DNA from: JAQWBS01 sp047975765
GTDB lineage: Bacteria > Pseudomonadota > Alphaproteobacteria > RF32 > CAG-239
Reading direction: 5' to 3'
Length of the DNA: 64,000 nt
Assembly: GCA_047975765.1 (NCBI GenBank)
Contig: JBKEEF010000002.1
Location: 124,001 to 188,000, forward strand
Shown piece by piece: positions 50,236 through 60,334 of this stretch (the stretch's first letter is position 1; the number at the start of each line of letters is the position of its first letter). Below the pieces are notes generated by a model that was given only the letters and a program-made list of their open reading frames with translations, had not been told where the DNA came from and did no database searches. Position numbers and translations under genes: made by a program.

Positions 50236-53200
50236 GTCGATTTTCATCAACTCTGCAATATCCGTCCAAAGAATATAAGTCTCAACTGCTTTTTTCTCAT
50301 AAATCCTCTCAACGAGCTTCTTATAGGCTCTAAGCTGCTTAATATATTGCTGAGGAACATCTTTTAATTCTTTTGCTGCTGGACGATTTGTTTTAAAATC
50401 AACAATCATCACTTTATCTGCCAAAACTACAATTCTATCCATCTGTGCTGAGATAATTTTACCATCAACTTCACCCATAATTGGAACTTCATCAAAAGAG
50501 TTTTTGCCAAATAAAACTTCAAAAGACGGATTTTCAAAAAGATGTGAAACTTCTTCAATGATTCTCGTTTTCTGCGCTAATGAAAAATCAAAAGCATTCT
50601 TTTCTAAAAAATCAACCATAATTTTTTGACGGTTCTCAGGTTTTGTGCTTGGCAAAAACTGTAAAAGTTTATGAATAATTGTTCCACGCCTATATCTACT
50701 TTCTCCATTTTCACCCAAAGGAGAAAGTAAAACCTCTTCTTCATCATCTTCTTTGGATGGCGTATATGGTTTTGCAAGTGGATTTTCAGCCTCGGGAATT
50801 TCCTCCAACCAAGAAAACTCTGGAATAGAAAACTCTCTTTCTTTTAAAAGTATTTTTTCTTTCACAGGAATTCTTTGTGTATTTTCATAAACATATAAAT
50901 CTTCTTCTTGTTTCTGGGCAATTTCCAAAAATTTTCTTTCTAAAAGCCCATACCAAGATTCTTCTTTTGCTTTTCCCTTACTTGTGTAGCCACAAAGACA
51001 AAGCCTATCTTCTGCACGAGTCAAAGCCACATAAAGCAACCTGCGATATTCTTCTAAACTAAGTTCATTATCTTTTTCTTTGATGCTTAAACAAACATCT
51101 TCATAATCACTGGAACGCAAAGGATAATAAAACAAATCATCCCAAAGCATTCCACCTTCCTTACTTGTACTAACCACTCTGACCGTGTCAGGTAAAATGA
51201 CAATAGGAGCTTGCAAACCTTTTGACCCATGAACCGTCATAATTCTGACAGCATCCAAATCACTCTGCTCTTGCTCACGCTTGATTTCAACATCACCTTC
51301 TTCAATCCAACTCACAAAATTTTGCAAATTTGGAATATGCTCTTGTTCAAAACGAAGGGTTAAATTCATAAATTCATCAATACCATCTAAAACTTCTCGT
51401 CCCATTCTTTGGATGAAATTTTTTCTTCCTTCAAGTTTTGTTAAAATAAAAGAATAAAATTCAAAAGGACGGCAAAAATCGAGCTTAGAACTCAAACTTT
51501 GAAGTTTAACATATGTTGTCGCATATTTATCATTAATACCTAATATTGCCCATAAAGAGAGCTTTCCACGGGCACAACAAAGTTCAATTAAATCATCATC
51601 TGTCAAACCGAAACAAGGAGATTTCAAAACAGCAGCTAAATTTAAATCATCTGTCGGTAAAAGCACAAATTTTGCTAAAGCAATAAGGTCTTGAATTGCA
51701 ATTTGTTCTAAGAGTTTAATTTTATCAACTCCTGCAATATTTACATTCAAGTTTTTACATTCTCTAACCAATTCATCAACAAATGAATTTCTTCTTTGAA
51801 CCAGAACCAAAAAATCTTTATAACGAACGGGTCGATTTTGAGAAGCAAGGATATCTCTACTCTCGACAGATTTTTTTATTTTCTGGGCAATTTCTTTTGC
51901 TAAATTCACACTTGGAGATTCTTTTCCAACACGCTGAATTGGCAAATGCCACTCTAGTTCTTCTCTTGGTTTTTTTTCTGCTTCTGGAATTGCCCAAAGT
52001 TCAATTTTTCCCGCATCACCAAGTCGGAAAGGGTTGTGTGTAATATCTTCACCTTCAAGAACTACACCTTTTTTGGCCTGCTCATCTCGAAAAAGATAAT
52101 TGACTAAATCCAAAATGGTCTCTGCGGAACGAAAAGAAACACCCAAACGAACTTCTTCAAAACTTTCAATTTTTTCTTTGTAAAAAGCTTTAGATTTTTC
52201 AAACTCTCTAGGGTCTGCTCCCTGAAAACTATAAATGGATTGCTTTCTGTCTCCCACCGCAAAAATGGTTCGATTTTGTTCTCTCGCACCTTGTCCTGAG
52301 AAAAACTCTGCTGTCAAAGATTTTACAATTTCCCACTGATCTGGAGATGTATCTTGTGCTTCATCAATTAAAACATGATCAACTCCACCGTCGAGTTTAA
52401 ATAAAACCCAATCTGCTACAGATTGATTTTGAAGAAGATTTCTCGTTAAAACAATAAGGTCTTCATAATCCATTTTAGAATGACTGGTTTTATAAGCATT
52501 ATACCCACTTATTAAATCTTCAGCTAAAGCTAAAACTGCCTGAGTAGACTTAAAAACATTCAAAGCTTTGAGCTTTTTCTCAAAGTCTAATATTTTATCA
52601 GCTTCTTTCTCAAAAGTTTCTTGTAAATCAGGATAAGCCTCAACAGCTCCTTTTGTACCTGCTTGCTTACGAACTTCGCCATCTTTAGTCAAAAACAAAC
52701 CAACATATTGTTCATAGCTTTCCATGTTTGGTTTTTCAGACAAAATCAAAGCTATTTGCTCTGCCTTTGCAATATCTGTCTTTGAACCCTTGAACCAAGC
52801 ATTCATTATCAAGGAACAAATTTCTCTATCAATTGAACTCATAAATTCTAAAATTTGTTCATTAACAGGCTTTTCATTCGAAATTTTGAGTGTTTCTTTA
52901 AGTCGAACTACAATTTTTTCAAAAGAACCAAACTTTTCAAACATTCTCGTAATTTTGCTTCGATTAGATGTAATCGAATTCATGATCTCTGGAAAAGAAT
53001 ATTCACTCACATTTTGCGTCAAAAAACTCAAAGCTTTTGCAGTTGAACTTTCAGGATTTTTTTCAATATAAGAAATAAGCTCTTTCTTAATTTCAAGCAA
53101 CGCCTCATTAGAAGCCCGATCATCCATCACTTCAAAATATGGAGACACTTTTGCTTCTAGAGGAAATCTTTTCAAAACTTCTTGGCAAAAACTATGAATG

Positions 53201-53613
53201 GTCTGAATTTTCATACCACCGGGTGTATCTAGTAAAATTGCAAAAAGTTTTCGTGCCATTGCTTCAATTTTTTCAAGCTCTTTAGGACCATTTGGCAATT
53301 TTCCGAGCAATGATTCAAGTTCTTTATAAAGCTTCTCATCTTCTAAAACTGCCCAACGACTAAGCCTTCCAGCAATTCTTGAACTCATTTCAACAGCTGC
53401 CGCTTTGGTATAAGTCAAACACAGAATTTTTTCAGGACGAACGCCTGTCAAAAGAAGCCTAAGCACTCTATCTGAAAGAACTTTTGTTTTGCCTGTTCCA
53501 GCAGAAGCTTGAACCCAAACTGATTTTTGAGGATCAGAAGCTCTTCTTTGTTCCTCCGTCGCTTCTATCCCTCTTCTTTTTCGAGAGAGTTCTATTTCTT
53601 CTGGGCTAATCAT
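50230..53613 (-). CDS. addA: Double-strand break repair helicase-nuclease AddA
   Basis: AddA is the UvrD-type helicase and nuclease subunit of AddAB, the RecBCD equivalent that processes DNA ends for recombination. The start is set at the ATG at 53613, with GGAGGAGAAGG just upstream; this gives 1127 residues. Walker A is QASAGTGKTKVLSDR near residue 40, motif II is DEAQDTSPDQW, and motif VI is LYVALTRAEDRLCLCG. The C-terminal PD-(D/E)XK nuclease shows MIVDFKTNRPAAK. The ATG lies inside the end of addB, an 8-bp overlap. Confidence 0.94.
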   Translation of the reverse strand: MISPEEIELSRKRRGIEATEEQRRASDPQKSVWVQASAGTGKTKVLSDRVLRLLLTGVRPEKILCLTYTKAAAVEMSSRIAGRLSRWAVLEDEKLYKELESLLGKLPNGPKELEKIEAMARKLFAILLDTPGGMKIQTIHSFCQEVLKRFPLEAKVSPYFEVMDDRASNEALLEIKKELISYIEKNPESSTAKALSFLTQNVSEYSFPEIMNSITSNRSKITRMFEKFGSFEKIVVRLKETLKISNEKPVNEQILEFMSSIDREICSLIMNAWFKGSKTDIAKAEQIALILSEKPNMESYEQYVGLFLTKDGEVRKQAGTKGAVEAYPDLQETFEKEADKILDFEKKLKALNVFKSTQAVLALAEDLISGYNAYKTSHSKMDYEDLIVLTRNLLQNQSVADWVLFKLDGGVDHVLIDEAQDTSPDQWEIVKSLTAEFFSGQGAREQNRTIFAVGDRKQSIYSFQGADPREFEKSKAFYKEKIESFEEVRLGVSFRSAETILDLVNYLFRDEQAKKGVVLEGEDITHNPFRLGDAGKIELWAIPEAEKKPREELEWHLPIQRVGKESPSVNLAKEIAQKIKKSVESRDILASQNRPVRYKDFLVLVQRRNSFVDELVRECKNLNVNIAGVDKIKLLEQIAIQDLIALAKFVLLPTDDLNLAAVLKSPCFGLTDDDLIELCCARGKLSLWAILGINDKYATTYVKLQSLSSKLDFCRPFEFYSFILTKLEGRKNFIQRMGREVLDGIDEFMNLTLRFEQEHIPNLQNFVSWIEEGDVEIKREQEQSDLDAVRIMTVHGSKGLQAPIVILPDTVRVVSTSKEGGMLWDDLFYYPLRSSDYEDVCLSIKEKDNELSLEEYRRLLYVALTRAEDRLCLCGYTSKGKAKEESWYGLLERKFLEIAQKQEEDLYVYENTQRIPVKEKILLKEREFSIPEFSWLEEIPEAENPLAKPYTPSKEDDEEEVLLSPLGENGESRYRRGTIIHKLLQFLPSTKPENRQKIMVDFLEKNAFDFSLAQKTRIIEEVSHLFENPSFEVLFGKNSFDEVPIMGEVDGKIISAQMDRIVVLADKVMIVDFKTNRPAAKELKDVPQQYIKQLRAYKKLVERIYEKKAVETYILWTDIAELMKIDL

Positions 53614-56503
53614 CGCCTTCTCCTCCAACAGACCATTCTTTGGTTCTGGCTAAATGTTCATAGTCCATATTTTGTGTTGAAAACTTGTGGTGTGGTTTTG
53701 CCATATATGGTGTGTTCTCAAAATCAAAAGCACTAATCAATTCATGAATATTATTTTTATTTTTTTCTAAAAGACTTTTCATATCTTCATCAAAGACAAG
53801 TTCTTCATTTGCCAAGCGCCAATAGATAAGTTTTTCAATAGTGCTAGCACCAACGCCTTCAAAGCCTCCATCTTGAGCGATTAAAGCTTCAATTGGCAAC
53901 TGAGGAGCATAACCAGCCCAAAGCTCTCTTTTACTTTTCGCTTGTCCTGTTTTATAGTCAATAATGTTTATTTTTCCAGAATTTGTCACATCAACTCGGT
54001 CTGCCTTTGCTGTGATCACAAACTTTCCTGCAGGTGTTTCAAAGTCTACTGAACCTTTAATCTCACTATAAACTCTTGAAATATCTCTGCGATAGTTTGT
54101 TTCTGTATCAACCAACCATTCAACCGTTTTTTCAAACTTTGGCCACCAAAATGCTTTTGTTTCCAATGCAATTTCATTTTCAGCAAAAAAAGTTTCACCA
54201 ATCAAAAGCAACTCTTCTTTGGCATTTTTCGGATAAGTTGTTGGAAATTTTTTATTAAACACATCCAAAATACCATGAATGATGTTTCCATAATCCGCGG
54301 CTGTCAAATCAATGTCCAATTCATTAAGGGGATAAAGCTTCAAGATATACCTAGCAAAAACAATATATGGATCTTTCATCAAACTTTCAATTGCACTCAT
54401 TGAAAGTTCTCTTGGACGATATTTGAGTGGGGGTCTTGGCTCTGGTGCCGAGATTTTTACGGTTTGTTCTAAATCATCAAACTTTTTGACCCAATAGCTA
54501 TAAATATTTTCTTCCAAAACATCTTCTGGCTTCAAACCTAAGGCGGCAATGACAGTCTCTAACCTTAACATCCAACGAGATTTTATCATTGGCGTTCCGT
54601 CAACCCTATCTGCTCTTGTCAGATAAACTTCTTCTCCCGCCAATAATCCTGATAAATCTTTTGCTAAAATACCAATCTGTTTTTCAGGTAAAGTAAAGCC
54701 AAAATCTTTTTTCATTGGGCGAGACATCCAAGGATCAGAAGCTGAAAGCTTCGGCCAAATTCCTTCATTCGCACCGCCAATAATAATAACATCAAAAGTA
54801 TTAAATCTCGCTTCAATCGGTCCTAAAATTTTTAGTCTGGGGTGTGTTCCATAACTAGTTCTAACCGTCACACCACTCATCAAAGCATCAAAAAGATCAA
54901 AATATTCATCTGAACTTATTTCACCTAAAACATTTACTTTTTCATAAAGATTAGCAATAAATTTTGCCGCCGTTGAACCATCATCACCACGCCACAAAAT
55001 TTGGTCGCCACCTTTTTCAAGCGTAGAGGCAACTGAAACAGCAGTTTCAATATGAACTTTGACCAATTCTTTTAAATCCACTTCTTTTTGAGAAAGAAAT
55101 GTCTTTAGTTTATGTAATTTTTCTTCAATCAAGATAAGAAGGTTTTCAATTTCCTCATCAGATTTTGGCTGATGAGCACGTAAAACTTTTTGTTCATACT
55201 CTCGAACCAATTTTCTGATTTTTGAACTCTCTCGTCCTAAAGACACAAAAGGATTCTTCAAAAAACCGAGTAAATCTACTTTTTTAGAAGTTGTTAAACA
55301 AACTTTGATTAGCTGCCTTAAGAAAACACCAATGGGAGTCAAGTGAAGTGGTTTTCCTGCAGAATCATCTACTTTGATTTCCCATTTTTCAAGTTCATTT
55401 GCTACACGTCTTGCCAAATTTCTATCCGTTGTCACAAGTGCCGCAGTCTTTTCTGGTGTTTCTAAAACCTCTCGCATAATCAGCGCAATGGATGATGCTT
55501 CAACACGTGAGTCTTGACATTCAATTTCCTTAAGTCCTTGCCAAGCTAGATGTGAAAGTTTTTTTGCACCAATTTCCCGCCATTTATCTGTTGTTCGAGC
55601 AGGACGCATCACCTCGGAAATCAAAATCTCTCTTTCAATATTCTGTGGTTTGATAATATCTCGCACATCAAATCGGTTCACATTCAAAAACTCTAAAAGA
55701 GTTTTAACTTCTTTTTCTGGATGTGTTTCATCTAAATTTTCCCAAGATTCTTCATCTAAGAATTTATCTAACCCATTCAGATATAACGCTCCATTTGGCA
55801 GCTCTAAAACTGTTTTTACCAATTTCTGAGTGACAGGAAAGTTTGCTGTTGTTCCAGCAATAATAATCCTTTGCTCTGTCTTGCTTTTTTCCCAAACTTC
55901 TCTTTGAACATTAACTAGTTGATTATATCTAAAACTAGCATCAACCAAACCTTTCTCACTCAAAACCTTTGGCCAATCATGTGTAATAATCTCTAAAAAA
56001 TTGAGTGTATCTAACCAGTGCAGTGCATATTCTTCTGGCACGAGATTTTTCAAATTGTCAAAACTCAAACCTTCATAATTGGTAGCATCAATCATTTTTG
56101 AGAGTTCTTGAGCCAAATAATATGCTTGATTAGAACTCAGTCTTTCCACACCAAAACTGATAGATTTTTCCAATATATATTTTGTAAAAAGAAGATTTCT
56201 TTCAAAAGAATCAATGGCTGGTAAAACTTTTTCAAGTTCTGAAGAAACATCAAATCCAACAATTTGCAACTCCTCTTCTTCAACGTCACCAATAGGTAAT
56301 ATTTTAGGAAGCATTGTCGGTTGAAGTCCACGAACCCGCACAAAAGCTTCCTTCAAAGCCATACAAGCACGACGGTTCGGCATTAAAATCAAGACATCAA
56401 CAAGTCCAAGCAAATTATTTTCATATTGCTTCATCAAAAGCACTGCTAAACTATCAACAAAGGAACAGCTTGCAGGAATGTTAAATATCTTGTTCTTCAT
56501 CAA
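53606..56503 (-). CDS. addB: Double-strand break repair protein AddB (alphaproteobacterial type)
   Basis: AddB partners AddA; the alphaproteobacterial form is a divergent helicase-like subunit with its own nuclease. The 965-residue protein starts with FVDSLAVLL and VLILMPNRRACMALKEAF; no intact Walker A is visible near the N terminus, as expected for this type. IIGGANEGIWPKLSASDPWMSRPM is the landmark middle motif. The C-terminal nuclease contains INIIDYKTGQAKSKRELW and RPRELSMSAIE. Its start overlaps the end of the ABC transporter gene by 23 bp. A second ATG directly follows the first. Confidence 0.92.
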   Translation of the reverse strand: MMKNKIFNIPASCSFVDSLAVLLMKQYENNLLGLVDVLILMPNRRACMALKEAFVRVRGLQPTMLPKILPIGDVEEEELQIVGFDVSSELEKVLPAIDSFERNLLFTKYILEKSISFGVERLSSNQAYYLAQELSKMIDATNYEGLSFDNLKNLVPEEYALHWLDTLNFLEIITHDWPKVLSEKGLVDASFRYNQLVNVQREVWEKSKTEQRIIIAGTTANFPVTQKLVKTVLELPNGALYLNGLDKFLDEESWENLDETHPEKEVKTLLEFLNVNRFDVRDIIKPQNIEREILISEVMRPARTTDKWREIGAKKLSHLAWQGLKEIECQDSRVEASSIALIMREVLETPEKTAALVTTDRNLARRVANELEKWEIKVDDSAGKPLHLTPIGVFLRQLIKVCLTTSKKVDLLGFLKNPFVSLGRESSKIRKLVREYEQKVLRAHQPKSDEEIENLLILIEEKLHKLKTFLSQKEVDLKELVKVHIETAVSVASTLEKGGDQILWRGDDGSTAAKFIANLYEKVNVLGEISSDEYFDLFDALMSGVTVRTSYGTHPRLKILGPIEARFNTFDVIIIGGANEGIWPKLSASDPWMSRPMKKDFGFTLPEKQIGILAKDLSGLLAGEEVYLTRADRVDGTPMIKSRWMLRLETVIAALGLKPEDVLEENIYSYWVKKFDDLEQTVKISAPEPRPPLKYRPRELSMSAIESLMKDPYIVFARYILKLYPLNELDIDLTAADYGNIIHGILDVFNKKFPTTYPKNAKEELLLIGETFFAENEIALETKAFWWPKFEKTVEWLVDTETNYRRDISRVYSEIKGSVDFETPAGKFVITAKADRVDVTNSGKINIIDYKTGQAKSKRELWAGYAPQLPIEALIAQDGGFEGVGASTIEKLIYWRLANEELVFDEDMKSLLEKNKNNIHELISAFDFENTPYMAKPHHKFSTQNMDYEHLARTKEWSVGGEGDD

Positions 56504-58241
56504 TTTTCAAAAAGCCTTCCGACTGCATCTTATAAAAATTATAAAAAGTTCCTTTTTCTTTAAGAAGTTCTTTCTGAGTTCCTTCTTCAAGAATTTTACC
56601 CTTATTCATCACCACAATTTTATTCATCTCTTTAAGCGTAGAAAGTCTATGCGCAATCGCAATTACTGTTTTTTTCTTCATCAAATCTTTGAGCGCTTTT
56701 TGGATATAAAATTCACTCTCACTATCAAGTGCAGAGGTTGCTTCATCTAAAACCAAAATCGGAGCATATTGTAAAATTGCTCTGGCAATTGAAATTCTTT
56801 GTCTTTCTCCACCAGAAAGCATCACACCTTTTTCACCAACCTTACTCTGATAACCTTGTGGAAGCTCCATAATAAAGTCATGACAAAAAGCTTTTTGAGC
56901 AGCAAAAATTGCCTCTTCATCTGTTGCTTTAGGAAAGCCATATTTAATATTTTCCATAAGAGAACGATTAAAAAGGAGTGGCTCTTGTGGAATGAGAGAG
57001 ATATTTTTCCTTAAAGATTTTTGGGTGACCTTGCTAACTTCTTGTCCATCGATCAAGATTTTTCCTTTTTCTAAGTCATAATATCTGGCAATAAGCTTAA
57101 TCAAAGTAGATTTTCCAGAACCTGATTTTCCAACCAACCCAACTTTTTCTTTTGGCTTTATCTCAAGTGAAAAGTTTGAAAACAGTTTTTTCTTTCCTTC
57201 ATAAGCAAATGAGATTTTATCAAATTTGATTTTTCCTTCAGAAACATGAAGTTTTTTAGCACCTTCAATATCTTTGATTTCTGCATCTTGATATAAAAAT
57301 TCAATTCCTTCTCTAAGTTCTCCAAAATTTCTAAAGATATTCGTTAGATCATAACTAAATTCTTTAATACTTGAAGTGAGAATATTGATGGATGAAAAAA
57401 TGAACACAATATGTGCCACTGTCAAATCGGCAACATACCAAGTGTAAAAAACAGCCAAATAAAAAGAGAAAGATAAAGTGTCATAAAGAAGATTGCTTTG
57501 ATAGGCAATTTTACGTCTTTTTCCTGCAGAAACAGTCCAAAATCTGAGGAATTTTTTGAAATTTGAAAAAATATAAAGTCTTTCATGAGCTACATTTGCG
57601 AAAGATTTTACAGAAAAAACATTATTAATCGCATCAGATAAAACACCAATCGCTTGCCCTTCAAGCTCTGATTCTTTTTGTGAATCCGAAATTACTGCCA
57701 TTCTTTTTTTGGTTGTATAAGCAATCACGACAAGAGAAGCAATAAAATAAAATAACGCCAAATAAAAGTTCATAAAAGCAATAAAACCAAGTGTAATAAG
57801 GAATGTCGAAAAAATCCGTATAAAAGCAATTAACCTACCATATCCATTGATGATATTATTTGTAATTTTATTGAATTTCGAAATAATATTCCCAGACATT
57901 TCCCTCACAAAGAAAGAGATAGACTGATTAAGCACTTGCTTTGAGAGATTGTTCATCACATTAGACTGAAATTTGATAAAGAAAATCGTTTCACAAACAT
58001 GTGAAAGATACATCAAAAACGAACCAATTAATGTTGCTAAAAATAAAAAAGTAGAGAGGGTTAAAAGTTTTTGAAGTTTATCATCTTTAGGTAATTCTTC
58101 AGCAATTACACCAACCATTTCTGCTCCAATATAAACAGAAAGGCGAGAAACAGCAAAAGTTGAAGCAAAAAGAATAACACTCAAAACAGTAAGTTTTCTA
58201 ATTTTTTTCACTTGCAGATGAAGGAAGTCAAAAACTTTCAA
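56481..58241 (-). CDS. ABC exporter, fused membrane and ATPase domains
   Basis: A 586-residue half-transporter of the MsbA/exporter type that works as a homodimer. Six transmembrane helices fill residues about 15-315. The ATPase has GLVGKSGSGKST (Walker A, near 375), ISLIPQEPLLF (Q loop), VMLSGGERQRISIARAIL (signature), ILVLDEATSALD (Walker B) and AIAHRLST (H loop). The start is a TTG at 58241 with AGGAG 6 bp upstream. Substrate unknown; lipid, drug or peptide export are possible. Gene overlap ties its expression to addB-addA and rdgB. Confidence 0.88.
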   Translation of the reverse strand: MKVFDFLHLQVKKIRKLTVLSVILFASTFAVSRLSVYIGAEMVGVIAEELPKDDKLQKLLTLSTFLFLATLIGSFLMYLSHVCETIFFIKFQSNVMNNLSKQVLNQSISFFVREMSGNIISKFNKITNNIINGYGRLIAFIRIFSTFLITLGFIAFMNFYLALFYFIASLVVIAYTTKKRMAVISDSQKESELEGQAIGVLSDAINNVFSVKSFANVAHERLYIFSNFKKFLRFWTVSAGKRRKIAYQSNLLYDTLSFSFYLAVFYTWYVADLTVAHIVFIFSSINILTSSIKEFSYDLTNIFRNFGELREGIEFLYQDAEIKDIEGAKKLHVSEGKIKFDKISFAYEGKKKLFSNFSLEIKPKEKVGLVGKSGSGKSTLIKLIARYYDLEKGKILIDGQEVSKVTQKSLRKNISLIPQEPLLFNRSLMENIKYGFPKATDEEAIFAAQKAFCHDFIMELPQGYQSKVGEKGVMLSGGERQRISIARAILQYAPILVLDEATSALDSESEFYIQKALKDLMKKKTVIAIAHRLSTLKEMNKIVVMNKGKILEEGTQKELLKEKGTFYNFYKMQSEGFLKIDEEQDI

Positions 58242-58250
58242 CAGATTCTC

Positions 58251-58838
58251 CTATTTTTCATTTCGAATATGCTCTAACACTTTCTGAAGTGCACGACCTC
58301 GATGGGACATTTTATTTTTTTCTTCTTGAGACATTTCTGCGAAAGTTTGAGTATATCCTTCCGGAATAAAGATTGCATCATAACCAAACCCTCCTTCCCC
58401 CTTTTTGCTTTCAGCAATTTTTCCCTCAATACGTCCTTCAAAAAGTTTTGTCTTTCCTGTTGAAGAAGTCAGAGCCATCACACAAACAAAAGCCGCACTT
58501 CTGTCTTTTGATTCAGCCTTAGACAGCTCTTCCAAAAGAGAGTCCATTCCTTTATCAAAATCTCTATTTGGTGCATAGCGTGCAGAATAAACACCTGGGC
58601 GACCACCCAAAGCTTTCACACACAAACCAGAATCATCTCCCAAAGCACAAAGACCTGTTTCTTTGGCATAATGCTCAGATTTTAACTTTGCATTTTCTGC
58701 AAAAGTAGTACCTGTTTCTTCAATGTCATGCAAATGAAGCTCAGCTGCGGATTCAACTTCAACACCCAGAGGCTCCAACATTTTCTTAATTTCTTTAATT
58801 TTTCCTAAATTATGACTTGCAACAACTATTCTATCCAT
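58251..58838 (-). CDS. rdgB: dITP/XTP pyrophosphatase RdgB
   Basis: RdgB hydrolyses non-canonical purine triphosphates to keep them out of DNA. The 195-residue protein starts RIVVASHNLGKIKEIK with the substrate-binding Ser/Asn/Lys set. It then has TFAENAKLKSEHYA, the metal-binding GDDSGLCV, and GRPGVYSARYA. The C-terminal GGFGYDAIFIPEG and SHRGRAL motifs complete the family. The start is the ATG at 58838 with GAGGG upstream; an in-frame TTG four codons earlier is less likely. It overlaps the GNAT gene by 8 bp. Confidence 0.94.
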   Translation of the reverse strand: MDRIVVASHNLGKIKEIKKMLEPLGVEVESAAELHLHDIEETGTTFAENAKLKSEHYAKETGLCALGDDSGLCVKALGGRPGVYSARYAPNRDFDKGMDSLLEELSKAESKDRSAAFVCVMALTSSTGKTKLFEGRIEGKIAESKKGEGGFGYDAIFIPEGYTQTFAEMSQEEKNKMSHRGRALQKVLEHIRNEK

Positions 58839-59334
58839 TTTTTCCCTCAAATATAAACATATCTTGATCTAAACTAACATTTTCTCTTTCAAACTTTTTA
58901 TCTGTTCTAATTTGTTTACCACCCATTTTCAAATAAAAAGCCTCACTAGGATTTCCTCTCAGCATATATAACATAAAGCGTTCACCTTTTATATGCTCTG
59001 TGAAAGCAAGAAGAAGTTCTCTCCCAAAACCCTGTCCTTGATAATCCGGATGCACATACAAGCAACAAACCTCATACATACCTTCTTCGTTTCTATTTCC
59101 AACAAGAATTCCTGTGATTTTTTTGTTGGAATTTTCAGAAACAAAAATAATATTCCCATTTCCAGAAAAATAATTTTTAAGATTTTCTTGCCAACGAAGA
59201 ACTTTCTCTGGTCCGAACTTTCTTTTTTCTAAGAAATCTGCTGGCATCAAATTTTTATATACCACCTGCCAAGTTTCTAAATGAACTCTGGCAATTTGTT
59301 CAGCATCTTCAAAATTTGGCGTTCTAACCGTCAT
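58831..59334 (-). CDS. GNAT-family N-acetyltransferase
   Basis: A 167-residue acetyltransferase. The start at 59334 (MTVRTPNFEDAEQIARVHLE) gives the full N-terminal GNAT strand and helix. The acetyl-CoA site is YVHPDYQGQGFGRELLLAF near residue 100, with the R/Q-x-x-G-x-G/A pattern. A further strand and helix follow (YLKMGGKQI). It sits between rph and rdgB with a 1-bp gap and an 8-bp overlap, so it belongs to their operon. The family acetylates many amines; the target is not visible, though RimI-like protein or small-molecule acetylation are options. Confidence 0.85.
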   Translation of the reverse strand: MTVRTPNFEDAEQIARVHLETWQVVYKNLMPADFLEKRKFGPEKVLRWQENLKNYFSGNGNIIFVSENSNKKITGILVGNRNEEGMYEVCCLYVHPDYQGQGFGRELLLAFTEHIKGERFMLYMLRGNPSEAFYLKMGGKQIRTDKKFERENVSLDQDMFIFEGKNG

Positions 59335-59335
59335 C

Positions 59336-60040
59336 TTAGATAACTTCCTTTTGTTTGAGAACGAGTTCCTTAATTCCTTTTTTTGCCAAAGTAAAAAGTT
59401 CAGCAAATTCTTCTTCAGAAAAAGGATTTTCTTCTGCTGTTCCTTGAATTTCCACGATTTTTCCACTTTCGGTCAAAACAAAATTCATATCTGCTTGAGC
59501 TGATGAATCTTCAATATAATCCACATCTAAAACAGCTTCTTCTTTATGAATTGCGCAAGAAACGGCAGCAACAAATTCCTTAATTGGATTTTCTTTAATT
59601 TTTTTATCCTTAAGTAACTTATCAATTGCATAATGAAGTGCAACAAAACCACCTGTAATAGAGGCAGTTCTTGTTCCGCCGTCTGCCTGAATAACATCGC
59701 AGTCGATACAAATTGAAATATCTTTAAGAAGAGTCAAATCAACAACAGCACGCAAAGCACGACCGACCAAACGTTGAATTTCTTGAGTACGTCCAGAAGG
59801 AGATTTTGTTTCTCTGCTCACGCGAGTTTGAGTTGAACGTGGTAACATCCCATATTCAGCCGTAATCCATCCTCTATTTTGACCCTTCAACCAATTTGGA
59901 ACTTTTTCTTCCACACTTGCCGTACACAAAACATGCGTATTTCCAAATTTAATCAAACAAGAACCTTCTGCATAGGGATTATAATTTGGGATAATTTCAA
60001 CTTTTCTCATCTCATCATTTTGACGACCTGAATGTCTCAT
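59336..60040 (-). CDS. rph: Ribonuclease PH
   Basis: RNase PH trims the 3' ends of tRNA precursors by phosphorolysis. The start at 60040 (MRHSGRQNDEMRKVEI) has AAGGAAG upstream and gives 234 residues, the normal size. HVLCTASVEEKVPNWLKG, GWITAEYGMLPRSTQTR, GRTQEIQRLVGRALRA and CDVIQADGGTRTASITG are the family motifs, including the phosphate-binding site. DVDYIEDSSAQADMNFVLT closes the core. In relatives rph lies next to rdgB; here a GNAT gene intervenes. Confidence 0.95.
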   Translation of the reverse strand: MRHSGRQNDEMRKVEIIPNYNPYAEGSCLIKFGNTHVLCTASVEEKVPNWLKGQNRGWITAEYGMLPRSTQTRVSRETKSPSGRTQEIQRLVGRALRAVVDLTLLKDISICIDCDVIQADGGTRTASITGGFVALHYAIDKLLKDKKIKENPIKEFVAAVSCAIHKEEAVLDVDYIEDSSAQADMNFVLTESGKIVEIQGTAEENPFSEEEFAELFTLAKKGIKELVLKQKEVI

Positions 60041-60201
60041 TTTTTCTTCCTTAAAAAACACCATATAAATTTGTATCAAATTTATTCCAAAACCCTAACT
60101 TGGGCAAGTGATATTTAAAAAATGAGAACAATTTTGAATAAAGAAAAAAGAAAAAAATTAGAAAATTGATATCACAAGTAGAAAACTCACTAAAAACTTG
60201 A

Positions 60202-60240
60202 AGAATGAGGCTGATAATAAGAAATAAGGAAAAATTTAGA
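60202..60240 (-). repeat. Upstream module of the 3'-UTR repeat at glgA
   Basis: Positions 60202-60231 match 3671-3700 at about 25 of 30 bases, linking the element after the SDR gene to the one after glgA. It directly adjoins the 94-bp repeat copy at 60241. Confidence 0.5.
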
Positions 60241-60334
60241 GAATTAGATTAATACGAAGTAAGTTTTGAACGATGCGTAAGACCACTACACGAGAAAAAA
60301 ACTTACAAGTAGAAATCAATTATATAAATTTTTA
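60241..60334 (-). repeat. 94-bp structured intergenic repeat, copy B (after glgA)
   Basis: Highly similar to 34446-34539. The outer stem is GTAAGTTTT (60259-60267) with AAAACTTAC (60298-60306), all Watson-Crick. Relative to copy A the fifth pair changes A-T to G-C on both arms, and the third changes from G-U to A-T. The inner stem is weaker than in copy A. It ends at the stop codon of glgA. Confidence 0.8.

Noticed and set aside
60295..60334. Minus-strand GATTTCTACTTGTAA in the repeat, resembling part of a Cas12a-type CRISPR repeat
   Set aside because: The matching GTAGA arm is absent, there is no array of spacers and no cas gene; the same element occurs singly after rplI.
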